DNA of 64,000 nt. Source: Micromonospora sediminimaris. GTDB taxonomy: Bacteria > Actinomycetota > Actinomycetes > Mycobacteriales > Micromonosporaceae. Below the pieces are notes generated by a model that was given only the letters and a program-made list of their open reading frames with translations, searched no databases and was not told the DNA's origin. Position 1 is the stretch's first letter, and the number at the start of each line of letters is the position of its first letter. The stretch spans positions 1 through 64,000 of the forward strand of contig FOLJ01000008.1 of assembly GCA_900112325.1 (NCBI GenBank), given 5' to 3'. Positions 28,371-36,330 of this stretch are shown here, piece after piece. Both the position numbers and the translations under genes were made by a program.

Positions 28371-29368
28371 GGCGCGGTCCCCCAGACGGACAGGCCCGTG
28401 GTCTCGGGCAGGCCGAACATCAGATTGGCGTTCTGCACCGCCTGGCCTGCGGCACCCTTGCCGAGGTTGTCCAGCGCGGCGACCACGATCAGCCGACCGG
28501 AGTCGACATCGACGGTGGCCTGCAGATGACAGGAGTTGCCGCCCAGCGTGGCGGCGGTGTGCGGCCACCGCCCCTCGGGCAGCAGATGCACGAACGGTTC
28601 GTCCGCGTACGCCTGCGCCAGCACCGCGCGCGGGTCGGTCCCGCCGGTCGGCAGCACGGTGACCGTGGCCAGGATGCCGCGCGGCATCGGTGCCAGCACC
28701 GGCGTGAACGACAGCCCGGTCACCCCGGTGGCCTGCTTGATCTCGGGTACGTGCTGGTGCGCGCCCACCTTGTAGGGCGACAGGTCGCCCATCACCTCGC
28801 TGGCGAGCAGGTGTGCCTTGGCGGCCCGGCCCGCGCCCGAGGTGCCGGACGCGGCGACGACCACCACGTCGTCGGGTCGGGCGGCACCGGCGGCGATCAG
28901 CGGGGCCAGCGCGAGGGTGATCGTCGCCGCGTAGCAGCCGGTGCTGGCCACCCGTTCCGCGGCGGCGATCCGCTCCCGCTGACCCGGCAACTCGGGCAGG
29001 CCGTAGGTCCACGCACCGGCGTGCGGGCCGCCGTAGTAACGGGCCCAGGCGTCGGCGTCCACGAGCCGGTGGTCGGCACCGAGATCGACGATCCGTACCC
29101 CGGCGGGCAGTTGCGCCGCGAGGGCGGCGGACTCGCCGTGCGGGAGGGCGAGGAAGACGAGATCGGCCTCGGCCAGCACCTCCGGCGCGGTCGCACCGAG
29201 GGTCACGTCCAGCCCGGTCAGCTGCGGGTGGACCGCGTCGAGCCGTTGCCCGGCCTGACTGTGCGCGGTCGCGGCGAACAGGTCGAACTCGGGATGTCCG
29301 GCGAGCAGGCGGAGCAGTTCACCACCGGCGTACCCACTCGCCCCCGCGACCGCAGACCGAATCCCCAT
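28367..29368 (-). CDS. argC: N-acetyl-gamma-glutamyl-phosphate reductase
   Basis: NADPH-dependent reductase of the arginine pathway, 333 residues. It has the Rossmann start SGYAGGELLRLL and the catalytic Cys in GCYAATITLAL. It is the first gene of the arg operon. GGAGG lies 5 bases before the ATG, and a promoter with two ARG-box-like sites is immediately upstream. Confidence 0.97.
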   Translation of the reverse strand: MGIRSAVAGASGYAGGELLRLLAGHPEFDLFAATAHSQAGQRLDAVHPQLTGLDVTLGATAPEVLAEADLVFLALPHGESAALAAQLPAGVRIVDLGADHRLVDADAWARYYGGPHAGAWTYGLPELPGQRERIAAAERVASTGCYAATITLALAPLIAAGAARPDDVVVVAASGTSGAGRAAKAHLLASEVMGDLSPYKVGAHQHVPEIKQATGVTGLSFTPVLAPMPRGILATVTVLPTGGTDPRAVLAQAYADEPFVHLLPEGRWPHTAATLGGNSCHLQATVDVDSGRLIVVAALDNLGKGAAGQAVQNANLMFGLPETTGLSVWGTAP

Positions 29369-29378
29369 ACCTACCTCC

Positions 29379-29393
29379 GCATGACTATGCAGC
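29379..29393 (+). promoter_or_regulatory. ARG-box-like operator 1
   Basis: GCATGACTATGCAGC, containing the palindrome GCAT-GACT-ATGC. It lies just downstream of the -10 box of the argC promoter, where bound ArgR would block transcription. The same 15-bp pattern occurs in the opposite orientation at 29417-29431. Confidence 0.65.
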
Positions 29394-29394
29394 G

Positions 29395-29423
29395 AGGATA
29401 GCGGCGAAAGGAAGTTACTGCAA
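29395..29423 (-). promoter_or_regulatory. argC operon promoter
   Basis: On the minus strand TTGCAG (-35, 29418-29423) and TATCCT (-10, 29395-29400) are separated by 17 bp. The -35 box lies inside ARG-box-like site 2, which fits repression by ArgR. Confidence 0.65.
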
Positions 29424-29431
29424 GGTCATAC
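29417..29431 (-). promoter_or_regulatory. ARG-box-like operator 2
   Basis: On the minus strand GTATGACCTTGCAGT matches site 1 at 11 of 15 positions and contains the -35 hexamer of the argC promoter. ArgR binds as a hexamer to paired sites; the centre-to-centre distance of 38 bp here is larger than the classical pair spacing, so cooperative use is uncertain. Confidence 0.6.
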
Positions 29432-29458
29432 AGTCGTGCGCATGGTGATGTAAGCAGG

Positions 29459-29497
29459 GTGCGGTGGCCCTCCGGTGCCGAAGGAGGGCCACCGCAC
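29459..29497 (-). terminator. Terminator of the cyclase/NTPase operon
   Basis: A 15-bp perfect inverted repeat with a 9-base loop lies 3 bp after the stop codon of the last gene of the 33.4-29.5 kb operon. It separates that operon from the argC promoter on the same strand. Confidence 0.7.
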
Positions 29498-29499
29498 GA

Positions 29500-30309
29500 T
29501 CAATTGGTCCGCCCCGACAGGCCGTGCTGACGCTCGTACGTCCGCAGCGCGGCGTCCCACGCCTGCGTGTACTCGGACGGCCCAAGGCCGAGATCGCCGT
29601 GGCCCTTCACCGCCTCCCGCAGCAGACTCACCAGATCCGGGACGGTGTCACGGCGCTCTACCACGTACCGCTGGAAGACCTCGGCGAACTGCTCTCCCGC
29701 CAGCCGCGCCGCATGCCCGGTGACCGGGTCGTCCTCCAGGCTCTGCAACACCGCGGCCCACCGGCGGGTCAGGTCGTCGGCCTGCCAGGCACGGATCTTC
29801 TGTAGTTCGTGGTGGCACTCGAGCTCGATCCGCTCCTCCCAGTACGGGCGCAGCCGCTCCCGCACCCGCTCGTCGGGGCTGACCCGTAGATGAACTCCGA
29901 ACTGCGGCAGGCTCGCGTCCTGCGGCCAACGTTGGTGCATCAGGAGGTTGTTCAGCGCCCGCTCCAGGTCGTGAGCGCGGTGCGGTTCGTGCTCGCGGGC
30001 GAGGTCCACCGCCCGTTCCCGGACGATTCCACCCGCCCACGGCAACAATCGCTCGGCGCGCAGGCGCAGTTCCTCGAACCCCATGTTCGACGCGGTCCAG
30101 AGATAGACGACGTGCAGGCGGAAGTCGAAAGCGTCACCCTTGGCCGGCACCAAAAGGGGTTGCGGTACGTCCTGCCGAAAGCTCACCCGAACGGGTACCG
30201 GCGGCAGCGGAGCAGGGGACGGCGGAAAGATGGAGTGCCACCATCGGCGATCGGCCTGCCTCGGCACCGAGGGGTGGACGTGCGGGTTCCCGGCGGGTTG
30301 AGTGCTCAT
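29500..30309 (-). CDS. Unknown protein of the cyclase operon, possibly SPFH-like
   Basis: 269 residues with no family I can name. The order of elements is: a Pro-rich start; a beta-rich stretch (LLVPAKGDAFDFRLHVVYLW); Arg-rich helices; a FGVHLRVSPDE strand; then a long charged helical region (YWEERIELECHHELQKIRAW and on). This order resembles an SPFH/band-7 domain, in which a GI-V strand follows paired helices, but the match is only by eye. No membrane helix or signal peptide is present. Its ATG overlaps the NTPase stop by 4 bp, so it is the third member of a coupled operon. Confidence 0.65.
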   Translation of the reverse strand: MSTQPAGNPHVHPSVPRQADRRWWHSIFPPSPAPLPPVPVRVSFRQDVPQPLLVPAKGDAFDFRLHVVYLWTASNMGFEELRLRAERLLPWAGGIVRERAVDLAREHEPHRAHDLERALNNLLMHQRWPQDASLPQFGVHLRVSPDERVRERLRPYWEERIELECHHELQKIRAWQADDLTRRWAAVLQSLEDDPVTGHAARLAGEQFAEVFQRYVVERRDTVPDLVSLLREAVKGHGDLGLGPSEYTQAWDAALRTYERQHGLSGRTN

Positions 30310-32609
30310 CGGTTGTCCTCATCGATAAGTTGTCCGACATCGGCAAGCAGAGCGTTCCGGGGCATCACCGGACGCCACACGTGCCGTAGCTGGTGGTGGA
30401 GTCGCCGACGCAACGGAATCCGTCCCGCCACCACGAGTCGCAGCAGCGCCAGCACGTGCCCAGCGACCTCGGGTTGGCCGTCCGCCCGGCTGAGCCAGGA
30501 GCCGAGGGTCCGCCAGGACCGGTAGGCCGTTTCCGGCAGGCTCAGCGCTGTCGCCCAGAGCGTCGCCAGGTCATCGTCGGTGATGAACCCCGTACGGGCG
30601 AGGTCCAGTAGTTCCGGCCAGTGTTCCCGCGGCGGTCGGGCCCACCGTTCGGCCAGCACCCGCAGCGTTCGGGCGGCGTGCAGTTGTACCTCGCGGTCGG
30701 GCGACCGGGTCCACTCGACCAGATCGGGCACCAGGGCGGTGGCGTGCCCGCTCTGATACACCTCGACCAGGCCCCGAACCACGGAGTTGTTCCAGCGTTG
30801 CATGCGCGCCGACGCGACCAGGCGTAGCTGCACCAGCGCCGCGTCAGGCCAGAGACGGGCCAGCCCGAGTTCGTGGGCTCGGGCCACGGTGTCCCGCAGA
30901 TGTCCGGCCGGCCCGGCTGCCCAGCGATCCAGCTCGGCCCTGACCCGCTGTCTCAGATGCGGTTGCATCGCCATCGCCACCAGCACGATCGCGGCCGCCT
31001 GCCGAACTCCGGCCCGCCGCTCCCGGGCCAGATCCCGTACCGTGTCCAGGGCCGCCTGCACGTCCCTGCTCGCCGTCCAACCGACCGCCCCGGCCGCCGC
31101 CTGGCGTACGGCCGGCTGTTCGGCCCGGACCAGATCCGCGAGCCAGCCGAGCAACACCCGAGGTGGATACCAGTCCGTCCAGGCCACGTCGAGCACGGCG
31201 GAGCGCAGTTGCTCGCTGCCTGCGGCGAACTGGAGATGGGCAGCACCCACGGCCCACCCGTCGGCCGGTACCACCACCGCCGCCCGCAGCGTCTGGCCGA
31301 GCAGCTGATCGACGGTGGTTCCGCGCAGGCGCAGCGGAACCGTCGCCGGTGGCATCGGCGCGTCGGCCGACACGAGCCGATCGGCGTACCCGAGCCCGTC
31401 AGCGGCCACGAGCCGGTCGGCGGCGAGACGGATCTCCGAGGCGGAGAGGCCGACCAGGACCGCGCAGGAGAGCCGGAACGCCCGTACCTGGTCGCGGGAC
31501 CAACCCACCGAGGCACCGGCACCGTCCTCCGCGTCGAGAATGCGCGCGGCGCGCTCGCGCAGCTGCCGGGGCAACAATTCGGCCAGACGGGCGGTCAACG
31601 CCGCGGCGCGTGGTGCCGTGCGGGCGATCGCCTGCACCACCGCAACGACCTCGCGTGGTCGAGGTTCCCCGCCGAGGTAGGTCGCCAGCAAGGGATGCCG
31701 GACGCACTCCTCGTCGACATACCGTTCGACGCATCCGCCGGCACAGCCGTCCGCGCAGAAGCCGACGCACGGCACCGTCAACTCACGCCGCAGCCGAGTG
31801 CGAAACACCTCCTCCGCAGGCGGCGGTCGATGCTCGACGACATGGCCGCTGAGATCCTGGATCCGCCGCGAGAAGTCACCGACGAGAAGCAGGGTCACCC
31901 CGTGGGTCTCGGCGCGCGCCGCCAGGGCGACGAGGGTGTACCCGTCCACCGAGCACACCGTCTCGTCGCTGAGCCGTAGCACGTAGCCGCATCCGCTACG
32001 GGGACCGGAGTTCGTGCCGAGCAGGTCGGCGAGTTGCTCGACGCCGAGAACCCCTACCCGGCCGAAGCCGTGCCGGCGGGCCGAGGCGACAAGCGCGGAG
32101 GTGAAGCGGCCGCTGCCGGTCGGACCGGACAGGCACACCAGGTGGCGTTGCTTCAACTGCCGGTCGAGCTGCTGATCGCTCGCGGCGGTGGCGTACGCGA
32201 AGGCGACCTCCCGTACGGTCGACTCGCTAAGTGTCTCCGCCCAGACGCGACCACCCCCGGCGGTTGCGGCGGCGGTGACGTTGACCGTGCCGATGGCGAG
32301 CGCGCCATGACCGGTCGCGTTCTGACCCTGAACCTGCATGTCGCCAACATCGATGCGCCCGCTGTCGCCGAGCAGACCGGCGAGTCGGCGCAGCACGTCG
32401 GCGGAGTCCAGCGGCTCCTCGGTCTCGTCGGTGTCCTCGACATCCTCCGGCTCCCGCTCCGTGGATGGCGGGTCCGCAGCGGTCGCGCCGTTGTCCGGCG
32501 CGAGTCCGGGGCGGCTCTCCTGCGGCTGATCGCCCGGTGGCTCCAGCCCGGCATCGGCCGGCACGGCTTCGGAAGCGGACCTCGCCGACTCCGGACGGTG
32601 GTCGCTCAC
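30306..32609 (-). CDS. P-loop/HEAT-like protein of the cyclase operon
   Basis: 767 residues. Residues 1-70 are acidic and disordered. A GDMQVQGQNATGHGALAIGT motif at 89-108 is nearly repeated in the neighbouring cyclase-like protein. A nucleotide-binding domain starts near 155 with SGPTGSGRFT, a Walker A in which Lys is replaced by Arg, followed by the Walker-B-like LLLVGDFS near 241. A cluster of five Cys (281, 285, 289, 293, 302) suggests a metal site. The C-terminal half is alpha-helical with HEAT-like repeats, common in sensor or scaffold regions of STAND-type proteins. The function is unknown. It overlaps both neighbours by 4 bp. Confidence 0.72.
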   Translation of the reverse strand: MSDHRPESARSASEAVPADAGLEPPGDQPQESRPGLAPDNGATAADPPSTEREPEDVEDTDETEEPLDSADVLRRLAGLLGDSGRIDVGDMQVQGQNATGHGALAIGTVNVTAAATAGGGRVWAETLSESTVREVAFAYATAASDQQLDRQLKQRHLVCLSGPTGSGRFTSALVASARRHGFGRVGVLGVEQLADLLGTNSGPRSGCGYVLRLSDETVCSVDGYTLVALAARAETHGVTLLLVGDFSRRIQDLSGHVVEHRPPPAEEVFRTRLRRELTVPCVGFCADGCAGGCVERYVDEECVRHPLLATYLGGEPRPREVVAVVQAIARTAPRAAALTARLAELLPRQLRERAARILDAEDGAGASVGWSRDQVRAFRLSCAVLVGLSASEIRLAADRLVAADGLGYADRLVSADAPMPPATVPLRLRGTTVDQLLGQTLRAAVVVPADGWAVGAAHLQFAAGSEQLRSAVLDVAWTDWYPPRVLLGWLADLVRAEQPAVRQAAAGAVGWTASRDVQAALDTVRDLARERRAGVRQAAAIVLVAMAMQPHLRQRVRAELDRWAAGPAGHLRDTVARAHELGLARLWPDAALVQLRLVASARMQRWNNSVVRGLVEVYQSGHATALVPDLVEWTRSPDREVQLHAARTLRVLAERWARPPREHWPELLDLARTGFITDDDLATLWATALSLPETAYRSWRTLGSWLSRADGQPEVAGHVLALLRLVVAGRIPLRRRLHHQLRHVWRPVMPRNALLADVGQLIDEDNR

Positions 32610-33415
32610 CGGTCCGTACCTCCACCGAGATTCGCGTCACGACCGATCGACCCGATCGCCGTGGCACCCGGGCCGATGGCGTTCTGCCCCTCGACGGTGA
32701 TGTCGCCGGTTCGGATCCCACCCGGGGCGGGGATGTCGCCATCCCGGATCGCGCGTGAACGGCGAGCAGAGACATCCGACGTGTCCCCGGCCGGCGGGTT
32801 GGACTCCGGGGACCCGTCCACCCAGGACGCCAGATCCTCGTCGACGACGCAGAGCCACGCCGGTTCCTGAAATCCCTTGCTCGCGTGGACCACGTCGATC
32901 CGACGGAACCGGTCCGGGCGGAGCTCCTCGGGATACTCGGTGACAACGTCACGGTAGATGTCTGCGGACACCACGAGCGCGATCCCGGCCTCGGGGAAGG
33001 CGGCCAGTGCCCGACGGACCGGCTCCGCGTCGCACAACCTGCTGACCAGCACTACCGCTTGCCCGGGAAATCCGTTGGCACCGTCGAGGTGCACCATGCC
33101 CTGGTGCACCGCGACCCTGAGCCGGATGCGGGCTGCCGGCAGCCGGCTGGCGTTGTACCGCCGCAGCAGCCGATTCAGCTCCGGCACGAACCGGCCGATC
33201 ACCCTCGCTTCGGGTATGTCGTGCGGCAGGATCGCCAGTTCCCCGTCACCCGACTGCTGTGTCGTCCAGCCCACCCGGTCCATGCCCACGTCGCCGGCTG
33301 CCTCCCGCAGCAGGCGGTGAAAGTCGTGCTGGGCCTCGTACTGCTGAAGGTTGGTACGCCGGCTGTAGCGCTCCATGTCCACGCAGACCAGCAGGCGCCG
33401 CTCTGGATGTCGCAT
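32606..33415 (-). CDS. Nucleotidyl-cyclase-like protein
   Basis: 269 residues. The layout follows a class III cyclase domain: VCVDMERYS with the first metal Asp (residue 13), QSGDGELAIL with the second (57), RIRLRVAVHQG, then GQAVVLVSRL, where cyclases usually have VNxAARL. The Arg is kept but the Asn is replaced, so substrate or activity may differ. Residues 200-269 are a flexible tail ending in the GDITVEGQNAIGPGATAIGS motif (238-257) shared with the next gene. I choose ATG 33415, 9 bases after GGAGG; a GTG at 33436 overlaps that site. It is the first gene of the operon and divergent from a Crp-like regulator. Confidence 0.72.
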   Translation of the reverse strand: MRHPERRLLVCVDMERYSRRTNLQQYEAQHDFHRLLREAAGDVGMDRVGWTTQQSGDGELAILPHDIPEARVIGRFVPELNRLLRRYNASRLPAARIRLRVAVHQGMVHLDGANGFPGQAVVLVSRLCDAEPVRRALAAFPEAGIALVVSADIYRDVVTEYPEELRPDRFRRIDVVHASKGFQEPAWLCVVDEDLASWVDGSPESNPPAGDTSDVSARRSRAIRDGDIPAPGGIRTGDITVEGQNAIGPGATAIGSIGRDANLGGGTDR

Positions 33416-33584
33416 GTGGTCGGTCCTCCTCACCATGGCCCGTCAGAGCCGGGCACCAGGTGACATCCAAGACGCGTCGAAGCTCGGAGATCCCGTAGAA
33501 AGACGGCATCGCCGCGTTTGTCGACCACCCGTCATCCCCTCCTGTGCGGGTGTCTCGGCGGTTCCGTACGGATGGACTTGGCCC

Positions 33585-34469
33585 ATGTGGACCCTGCCGA
33601 TCGACCTGCTCCTGGGATCGGGGCTGGCGGCGTGGCCGACGCTCGGGTTGCTGGTCGCCTACCTGCTCGCGGCGGCGCTGTTCCGTCAGGCGTCGCGCAC
33701 CGCGAAAGACCGGTTACGCTTCGATCGCTTTCGTTGGTGGAGAAAAGTGGGAGCGTTGATGCGGCGAGAAACGCCTCAGACCGCACAGTGGCCCTACGGC
33801 ACATTCCTGCAGCGGCTGGGCCCCCCAGTCCGGGCGGCGTTGTTGGAACTCGGCGTCCGCCGTCAGGTGCCGGCCGGTCAGATCCTGATTCACGAGGGAC
33901 GCCAGGAATCACACCTGGTTCTGATCGAGCAGGGGCTGACCAAGGTCACCGCCGCGCTGCCGGACGGCCGAACCGCGCTGTTGTCGCTCCGGGTCGGGGG
34001 TGACCTCGTCGGTGAGATGTCCGCGCTTAACGAACAGCCAAGGTCGGCGACGGTCACCGCGTGCGGACCGGCCCGCTACAGCGTGATCCCGTGTGACCGC
34101 TTCCGAGCCTTCCTACGCGGGAACCCCGATGCGGCGCTCGAACTCGCGGCCATGGTCTCGGACCGGCTGCGCTGGTCGAACCGGCGACGGATCGACTTCA
34201 CCTCGTACCCGGTCAAGATCAGGGTGGCACGGGTCGTGGCGGAACTGTCCCGCACCCACGGCCAGCGGGCGCCCGACGGTGTCGTCATCGATGTCCGGCT
34301 CACCCAACCGGAACTCGCCACGATCTGCGGCGCCTCCGAGACCTCGATCCAGAAGAGCCTGCGTGATCTGCGAACCGAGGGCCTTGTCGACACCGACTAC
34401 CGTCGGATGACCGTCCTCGACCTGCCGCGACTGCGGGCGGTGGGGCAACTGGACGCCGAGGAGCGGTAG
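33585..34469 (+). CDS. Crp/Fnr-family regulator, possibly membrane-anchored
   Basis: A cyclic-nucleotide-binding domain (about residues 75-190) keeps the Gly-Glu and Pro-Arg-Ser pattern of the phosphate-binding cassette (GEMSALNEQPRSATV). A C-terminal Crp-type winged helix follows (TQPELATICGASETSIQKSL, about 240-260). With the start at ATG 33585 the protein gains an N-terminal membrane helix (LPIDLLLGSGLAAWPTLGLL region) followed by basic residues. ATG 33759 has a better ribosome-binding site (GGGAG, 6 bases) and would give a soluble regulator. It is divergent from the cyclase-like gene and probably controls or reads that operon. Confidence 0.82.
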   Translation: MWTLPIDLLLGSGLAAWPTLGLLVAYLLAAALFRQASRTAKDRLRFDRFRWWRKVGALMRRETPQTAQWPYGTFLQRLGPPVRAALLELGVRRQVPAGQILIHEGRQESHLVLIEQGLTKVTAALPDGRTALLSLRVGGDLVGEMSALNEQPRSATVTACGPARYSVIPCDRFRAFLRGNPDAALELAAMVSDRLRWSNRRRIDFTSYPVKIRVARVVAELSRTHGQRAPDGVVIDVRLTQPELATICGASETSIQKSLRDLRTEGLVDTDYRRMTVLDLPRLRAVGQLDAEER

Positions 34470-34516
34470 CCAGGTCCCGTTCCGGCCCCCGGCGACAGGC
34501 CCTGACAGCTTCCGGG

Positions 34517-35542
34517 TCAGAGGCGGCCCTCGGCGACCGCGTGGGTCACCCAGGGGATGACCTCGTCGAGCATCTCGTCCAGGGTCGTGGTGGCGGTGAA
34601 GCCGAGCACCTCGCGAGCCTTCGTGGTGTCCGGTACGCGTTTTTGTACGTCGTACTGGAAGGGGTCGTCGCTGACGTGCCGGAAGGGCACGTCCGGTCCC
34701 TTGATCTTGCGCCAGATCAGCTCGGCCAACTCCAGGACGGTGGTCGACTCGGCGGTGGAGAGGTTGAAGTCCTCGTTGCGCGCCGCCGGGTGCTCGATGG
34801 CGAGCGCGATCCCCCGGGCGAGGTCACCGCCGTAGGTGTAGTGCCGCACCTGGTCGCCCTCGCCGAGGATGTGCAGCGGGTCCTGCCCCTTGACGATCTT
34901 CTGGACCAGGTCCGGTACCACGTGCGACATGGCCAGCTTCACGTTGCCGGAGAGCACCTCGGCCTGGCCCAGCGCCCGCCCCTCCCCCACGCCGACGCAG
35001 TTGAACGGCCGCACGATCGTGTAGGGCAACTGGTACTGGTCCCAGGCCGCCCGGGCGTAGTACTCCACGGCCAGCTTCTGGAAGCCGTACGAGGACAGCG
35101 GCGGCGGGATCCGTCGCTCGTCGCCCTCCCGGCTGGGCCAGTGCTCGGTGGACTCGAACACCATCGAGGAGGAGAGGTAGGTGACCTTCGACAGGCGACC
35201 GGCGCGGTGCGCCTGAATCGCCGCGTCGCAGGTCGCCGCCATGATCCGCTCGTTGGTGGCGAGCAGGTCGTAGGCGTACGCGTGGAAGTAGGAGATCCCG
35301 CCGATCATGGCGGCGCCGGCGACCAGGTGGTCGCAGCCGTCGAGCAGCCCGGTCAGCAGATCGGTGTCGCGGGCGTCCCCCTCGACGAACCGGAACCTCG
35401 GGTGCCCCTCGTGGCTCTGGGCGACCGGACCGTACTTCGAGAAGTTGTCGACACCCACCACCTCGTGGCCACGGTCGAGCAGCTCCGCGACGAGGTAGCC
35501 GCCGATGAATCCGGCCGAACCAGTTACCAGGACCTTCGCCAC
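34517..35542 (-). CDS. NAD-dependent nucleotide-sugar epimerase/dehydratase
   Basis: An extended short-chain dehydrogenase of 341 residues. It has the NAD-binding TGSAGFIGGYL at the N-terminus and the catalytic YxxxK in SSYGFQKLAVEYY, with the preceding Ser in LSSSMVF. Related enzymes make UDP- or GDP-sugars for surface polysaccharides. GTG 35542 is preceded by GGAGC. It is the third gene after a UDP-sugar dehydrogenase and a glycosyltransferase on the same strand, suggesting a small glycan pathway. Confidence 0.88.
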   Translation of the reverse strand: MAKVLVTGSAGFIGGYLVAELLDRGHEVVGVDNFSKYGPVAQSHEGHPRFRFVEGDARDTDLLTGLLDGCDHLVAGAAMIGGISYFHAYAYDLLATNERIMAATCDAAIQAHRAGRLSKVTYLSSSMVFESTEHWPSREGDERRIPPPLSSYGFQKLAVEYYARAAWDQYQLPYTIVRPFNCVGVGEGRALGQAEVLSGNVKLAMSHVVPDLVQKIVKGQDPLHILGEGDQVRHYTYGGDLARGIALAIEHPAARNEDFNLSTAESTTVLELAELIWRKIKGPDVPFRHVSDDPFQYDVQKRVPDTTKAREVLGFTATTTLDEMLDEVIPWVTHAVAEGRL

Positions 35543-35550
35543 GTACGCTC

Positions 35551-36330
35551 CTATGCCGTCTTCTCGTACTCGGTGCCACGCGGGGTCGGCACGGCCGCCG
35601 TCCGCACCCGGGCGGCCAACTTCTCCCGGCTCAACCGCCGACCGTAGGCGAACAGGTACCAGCGCAGGTAGCCGGGGAGGAAGCGGCCGAGGTCGAAGTG
35701 GGACTCGCCGAGCGGACGGTCCAACCAGATGGTCGGGATCTCGGCGACCGGCAGGCGCAGCCGGGTGGCCTTCGCGGTGAGTTCCAGCCCGATCTCGAAG
35801 CCGGTCCGCGACTCGATGCCGACCTCGCGGACGAACGCCGTGTCGTACGCCTTGAAGCTGTTGGTGGCGTCCCGGGTGCCCGCCCGGGCGAAGGTGTAGA
35901 GGCTGCGCCCCGCCCAGCGGGACATCATTCGCTTCAGCCTCGGCCCGCCGACCTGCTGACCGCCCGGCATGTACCGGGAGGCCGCGGCGACCACCACGCC
36001 CCGGTCCACCAACCGGGCCAGCTCGTCGATCTGGCGGGGATCGTCGCACCCGTCGGCCATCGTCACCACCGCGACCGGCGCCAGGGCCGCGTCGATGCCG
36101 AACCGGATCGCGTTGGCCGGGCCCCGGCCGTAGGTGTTGAGCACCGCCCGGACCCTCGGGTCGGTACGCGCGATCCGCTCGACGTACGGGACAGTGGTGT
36201 CCTCGGGCATGTCGTGCACGATCAGCACCTCGGCGGGCAGCATCAGTTCGCGCAACATCCGCTCCAGGCAGCGGATGATCGCCTCGCCCTCGTTGTAGAC
36301 GGGCACGATCACCGAGACCCGGGGATTCAT
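35551..36330 (-). CDS. Family 2 glycosyltransferase
   Basis: A 259-residue GT-A fold enzyme starting VSVIVPVYNEGEAI, with the metal-binding acidic motif in MADGCDDP and a conserved SRYMPGGQ segment, like dolichyl-phosphate mannose synthases. No C-terminal membrane helices are seen. It probably transfers a sugar from a nucleotide donor to a lipid or glycan at the membrane face. Its start codon overlaps the dehydrogenase stop by one base. Confidence 0.9.
   Translation of the reverse strand: MNPRVSVIVPVYNEGEAIIRCLERMLRELMLPAEVLIVHDMPEDTTVPYVERIARTDPRVRAVLNTYGRGPANAIRFGIDAALAPVAVVTMADGCDDPRQIDELARLVDRGVVVAAASRYMPGGQQVGGPRLKRMMSRWAGRSLYTFARAGTRDATNSFKAYDTAFVREVGIESRTGFEIGLELTAKATRLRLPVAEIPTIWLDRPLGESHFDLGRFLPGYLRWYLFAYGRRLSREKLAARVRTAAVPTPRGTEYEKTA

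Noticed and set aside
33375..33584. Further upstream extension of the Crp-like gene to 33375
   Set aside because: The extra residues overlap the divergent cyclase start region, are Arg/Ser-rich and show no conserved pattern or ribosome-binding site.
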